From Opitutales bacterium (lineage in GTDB: Bacteria; Verrucomicrobiota; Verrucomicrobiia; Opitutales; T3Sed10-336), in the NCBI GenBank assembly GCA_022565335.1, contig JAIUMY010000028.1:1-34616 (forward strand): a DNA stretch of 34,616 nt, read 5' to 3'. The position numbers were made by a program, and so were the translations under genes. Shown piece by piece: positions 32,096 through 34,616 of the stretch; position 1 is the stretch's first letter; the number at the start of each line of letters is the position of its first letter. Below the pieces are notes generated by a model. It saw only the letters and a program-made list of their open reading frames with translations, ran no database searches and was not told the DNA's origin.

Positions 32096-33781
32096 CTACA
32101 AATTTCCGTGCCGGAAAATTGAATACACAAGCCAGATGCCGATCATTCCGGCGAACGTGTATCCCAACAGACCGACGGCGGGGATATTGTTCCACAAGGG
32201 CGGAATCCCCGCGTGAATAATTAAGGACGATCCCACAATCAACGAAGCCAGAACAATCGCCAGGGAAATCCGGTTGCTCACCTGATCAAGGGTACGGATC
32301 ATCGGCTTCAGTCCGTGGTGCTCAAAGGCGATCCGCGCCCGCCCCTTTTCCAGCGAGCGGAAAAAGTTGTTGATCTCCAGCGGCAAATACCGGAACAACG
32401 TAAAAAGACTGCCGCCCGTCTCCCGCATCGTTTCGATGATCCTTCCCGGACGCAGACGGTCCATCCGGACCTTGCGAATGTGCGGAACCGCCTCCTTGAC
32501 CAAATCAAAATCGGGATCCAACTGCCGCACCACATTCTCCATGGTGGCCACGCACTTGATCAGAATAAAAAGCTCCGTCGGAATACTCAACCCATGCCGC
32601 GTGGTCTGTTGCACCAACTCCGTCAGCAACCGCCCGATACGCATCTGCCGCAATGGCCGGTAAAAGTGCTGGGTCATGAACTCCGAGACATCGATTTCGA
32701 GCGCTCGCCGGTCTGGCCGACTGTCCGGATTGGTCAGTTCGATCAGGGCATTCGCCGCCATATGTTCGTCCCGCTTGGCAATACCGTGCAAGAGTTCAGC
32801 AAAATTCTCCCGCAGGTCACGGTTCATGGAACCCATCATGCCAAAGTCCAGAAAACAGACCTTCTCCTCCGGCAGTACAAAGATGTTCCCCGCATGGGGA
32901 TCGGCATGAAAAAACCCATGCTCAAAAATTTGCTCCATCACCGAATGTGCCGCCCGATGAGCAATTTTCTTCCGGTCATACCCCTTGTCCACCAAACGAT
33001 CCAGGGACGACGATTTGATCCCATTGATTTTTTCCATCACCAAAACCCGGGTGGAGGAAAACTCATCCCAGGTTTGGGGAATCACGATATGGGGATCGGT
33101 CCCGAAATGATGACGAAACCGATCGATATAGGCCAATTCGATGTTGAAATCCAATTCCCGCATCAACATCCGGCGGATCTGATCAACGAGGCGCGTCGGG
33201 CGGTGAACCTTCCACGTATCAAGATGCGTTTCCGCCATCGAGGCCAAATTCCGAACGATTTCCAAATCCACCTCAAACTGCGCCTTCAGTTTCGGCCTTT
33301 GCACCTTCACCACCACACTTTCCCCCGAACGCAGGACCCCCTCGTGAATCTGGGCAATCGAAGCCGCCGCTAAAGGCTTTTCGGAAAACGACAAGAAAAT
33401 CTCCTCCAGGGGCCGTTGCAGGTCCTCCTCCACCACTTGTTTGATCTGCTCAAACGAAAGCTGCGGCACATCGTCTTCCAGCGCATGCAACTCATCCAGG
33501 TATTCCTGCGGCAAAAGGTCCGGCCGGGACGCCAGAATCTGCCCAAACTTGATGAATGAGCTGCCCAAATCCTGCAAAGCCAGGCGAAAGCGCTCCGGAC
33601 GGGATTTCTCAAAATCAACCGCCGACTTGCGCCGACGAAGGACCGGATCCAAAAACCGGTTCAATCCCAAACCGTAAATCACCTCATCAAACCCGTACCG
33701 GAAAAACACCGAAATAATCTCCCGATACCTCTTAAAATGCCGGTAGGGCTTTCCCACCAAAGGCGTGCTTTCCAATTTCAT
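32096..33781 (-). CDS. ubiB: UbiB/ABC1 family atypical kinase-like membrane protein
   Basis: The 561-residue protein shows the UbiB set: the KxGQ motif KFGQ (78-81) in the N-terminal extension, the Ala-rich nucleotide loop LAAASIAQIH (137-146) that replaces the kinase Gly loop, the ATP lysine Lys159 in VVKVQRP, the catalytic block HADPHAGN (292-299) and DFG (312-314), and two transmembrane helices near the C-terminus (about 505-560). E. coli UbiB (546 aa) is an ATPase needed for ubiquinone synthesis; other members serve quinone or lipid pathways. AAGG lies about 8 nt before the ATG. No quinone genes are adjacent, so the pathway is inferred from family only. Confidence 0.93.
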   Translation of the reverse strand: MKLESTPLVGKPYRHFKRYREIISVFFRYGFDEVIYGLGLNRFLDPVLRRRKSAVDFEKSRPERFRLALQDLGSSFIKFGQILASRPDLLPQEYLDELHALEDDVPQLSFEQIKQVVEEDLQRPLEEIFLSFSEKPLAAASIAQIHEGVLRSGESVVVKVQRPKLKAQFEVDLEIVRNLASMAETHLDTWKVHRPTRLVDQIRRMLMRELDFNIELAYIDRFRHHFGTDPHIVIPQTWDEFSSTRVLVMEKINGIKSSSLDRLVDKGYDRKKIAHRAAHSVMEQIFEHGFFHADPHAGNIFVLPEEKVCFLDFGMMGSMNRDLRENFAELLHGIAKRDEHMAANALIELTNPDSRPDRRALEIDVSEFMTQHFYRPLRQMRIGRLLTELVQQTTRHGLSIPTELFILIKCVATMENVVRQLDPDFDLVKEAVPHIRKVRMDRLRPGRIIETMRETGGSLFTLFRYLPLEINNFFRSLEKGRARIAFEHHGLKPMIRTLDQVSNRISLAIVLASLIVGSSLIIHAGIPPLWNNIPAVGLLGYTFAGMIGIWLVYSIFRHGNL

Positions 33782-33909
33782 AACAGTACCTTAAAAAATT
33801 CCCCCGTCAGAAGCAACGAACTAAAGCCCTACCGAACAAGAAAAAGCATCCTCCCAGGCCTTCCGAACAAGCCTCCCATAAGAAATAAGAAAATCGCCCT
33901 CCCAAGAAG

Positions 33910-33953
33910 CAAGGACCCCTGTCCCGCCCAGCGGTGGTTCCTGTCCTGGAGAA
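33910..33953 (+). repeat. 44-nt dispersed repeat, copy 2
   Basis: Matches 15589-15632 at 38 of 44 positions. A reverse-complement echo of its GGTTCCTGTCCTGG end lies about 50 nt downstream (GAGGACAGGAGCC), which would give a long hairpin. Confidence 0.8.
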
Positions 33954-34174
33954 TGAAAGGGGTACTTCCTGAGCGAAAAACGTCTTCCCTTACGTCGAGG
34001 ACAGGAGCCGGTACCGTAAGCCGGGGTTCGCTGACCAAGAGAGGGGAAAAGACCGTCCCACCACGCCAAGGCTTCGAGGGATCTCCGCGTTGCTCCGCGG
34101 GTTGAATTTGCAGGGGGTTGCGGGTCATTTCAGGGCATCCCGCCCAGCGCAAATGCGTCAACCTAAGAGATAGA

Positions 34175-34284
34175 GGTCGGAGTGTTCCGCGCCGCCGCTT
34201 CCGCCTTCGCTAAAGCTACGGGGCGACAGGGAACAGCGGCCGCGCGGTGTGGTGGGCGGGTGTTTATGTCCCTGGCTTGAAGCC
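34175..34284 (+). repeat. Right-edge direct repeat, copy 1
   Basis: 110 nt from GGTCGGAGTGTTCCGCGC to TCCCTGGCTTGAAG, near-identical to 34507-34614. It contains the CGCTAAAGCTACGG core related to the 26-nt repeat and a NotI-like GCGGCCGC. Confidence 0.93.
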
Positions 34285-34417
34285 CTCCGCGCAGGGACAC
34301 AAGGTCCCCGCTTGGGGCAAAAAGCGAACGGGGGCCTTGCGCCCCTGTGCGCAATACTCTGGGAAACGGAAATTTCGACCCTTTTCGACAGCGAGCGGGG
34401 ACTTCATGTCCCTGCGC
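34269..34417. repeat. Nested GGGAC/GTCCC inverted repeats
   Basis: TGTCCCTG (34269-34276) pairs with CAGGGACA (34294-34301). The block GCGCAGGGAC..GTCCCCGCT (about 34292-34315) is also the near-perfect reverse complement of AGCGGGGACTTCATGTCCCT (about 34392-34411) and the GCGC after it. Each half also forms its own GGGAC-5 nt-GTCCC hairpin, like the element at 28-107. Confidence 0.8.
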
Positions 34418-34506
34418 GCAACACTCCGGAGGCCTTGGAAACACCTTGGTCTCACATTAGTCGCTGCCCCCAGCGGAGCTGGAATATGAAGGTGAGAGAC
34501 TGGCGG

Positions 34507-34614
34507 GGTCGGAGTGTTCCGCGCAGCCGCTTCCGCCTTCGCTAAAGCTACGGCGCGACAGGGAAAGCGGCCGCGCGGTGTGGTGGGGCGTGTGTTTATG
34601 TCCCTGGCTTGAAG
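34507..34614 (+). repeat. Right-edge direct repeat, copy 2
   Basis: 108 nt matching 34175-34284 with a few substitutions and small gaps; the copy reaches the window edge, so the array may continue beyond it. The 222-nt spacer between copies contains the nested hairpins. Confidence 0.93.
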
Positions 34615-34616
34615 TA

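Larger units (their letters stand above)
33782..34616. other. 835-nt gene-free, repeat-dense interval
   Basis: No supported gene. It contains the 44-nt repeat copy (33910-33953), its GAGGACAGGAGCC reverse complement near 34000, a CCGCG-TTGCT-CCGCGG hairpin near 34086, a 108-110 nt direct repeat (34175-34284 and 34507-34614) and nested GGGAC/GTCCC hairpins between. The short open frames here change with every repeat and lack family features. Confidence 0.7.

Noticed and set aside
33829-34161. A 110-codon minus-strand frame at the right edge
   Set aside because: It consists of repeat sequence shared with other intergenic spaces; no ribosome-binding site or family features.

Overview
The window reads as a chromosomal segment of a Gram-negative, moderately GC-rich bacterium. 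My best guess is a Verrucomicrobiota member, probably an Opitutae/Puniceicoccales-type lineage. The clues are an outer-membrane TonB-dependent receptor and lipoproteins, an E. coli-sized GyrB, an OleA-type thiolase, a XylR-like LacI/AraC hybrid regulator, few clear Shine-Dalgarno sites, and intergenic spaces full of short palindromic repeats. The lineage is inference; the window holds no rRNA or other direct marker. It also shows no phage, integrase, transposase, CRISPR or tRNA gene.

Layout. 1-6272 (minus strand): an oligopeptide/oligosaccharide-type ABC transporter, with genes in the order oppA, a fused oppB-oppC permease, oppD, oppF, joined by three ATGA stop/start overlaps and followed by a YhbY-type RNA-binding protein. 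6597-9275 (plus): a cytoplasmic GH31 alpha-glycosidase divergent from the transporter. 9460-12046 (plus): a znuA-znuC-znuB zinc/manganese importer with its own promoter, a candidate Zur/Fur-family operator over the -10 box, and an 18-bp stem terminator. 12510-15381 (minus): a two-CBS-domain protein, then fabZ-like, fabI-like and an OleA-like thiolase, the last three with overlapping ends. 16018-18251 (plus): a secreted, membrane-anchored FN3-like protein, a sodium:solute symporter and an unlisted 39-residue single-TM protein, preceded by a possibly structured leader. 18310-21485 (plus): an aspartate-carbamoyltransferase-like gene and an asparagine-synthetase-type amidotransferase ending in a strong terminator. 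21587-26722 (plus): gyrB-gyrA. 26879-29936: a sugar-catabolic-looking divergon in which a XylR-like regulator (plus) faces a 2-hydroxyacid dehydrogenase and a TIM-barrel isomerase/epimerase (minus). 29951-31804 (minus): a TonB-dependent receptor. 32096-33781 (minus): a UbiB/ABC1 kinase-like protein. 33782-34616: gene-free and dense in repeats.

The most interesting points are: (i) the FN3-like protein/symporter/mini-protein operon with its candidate structured leader; (ii) a fabZ-fabI-oleA module in which the thiolase carries the OleA-specific glutamate and the reductase lacks one of the usual FabI tyrosines; (iii) a PyrB homologue whose carbamoyl-phosphate site is intact while its aspartate-binding loop is replaced; (iv) the fused OppBC permease with extra membrane segments at the joint; and (v) several families of dispersed palindromic repeats, including a 108-110 bp direct repeat at the right edge.
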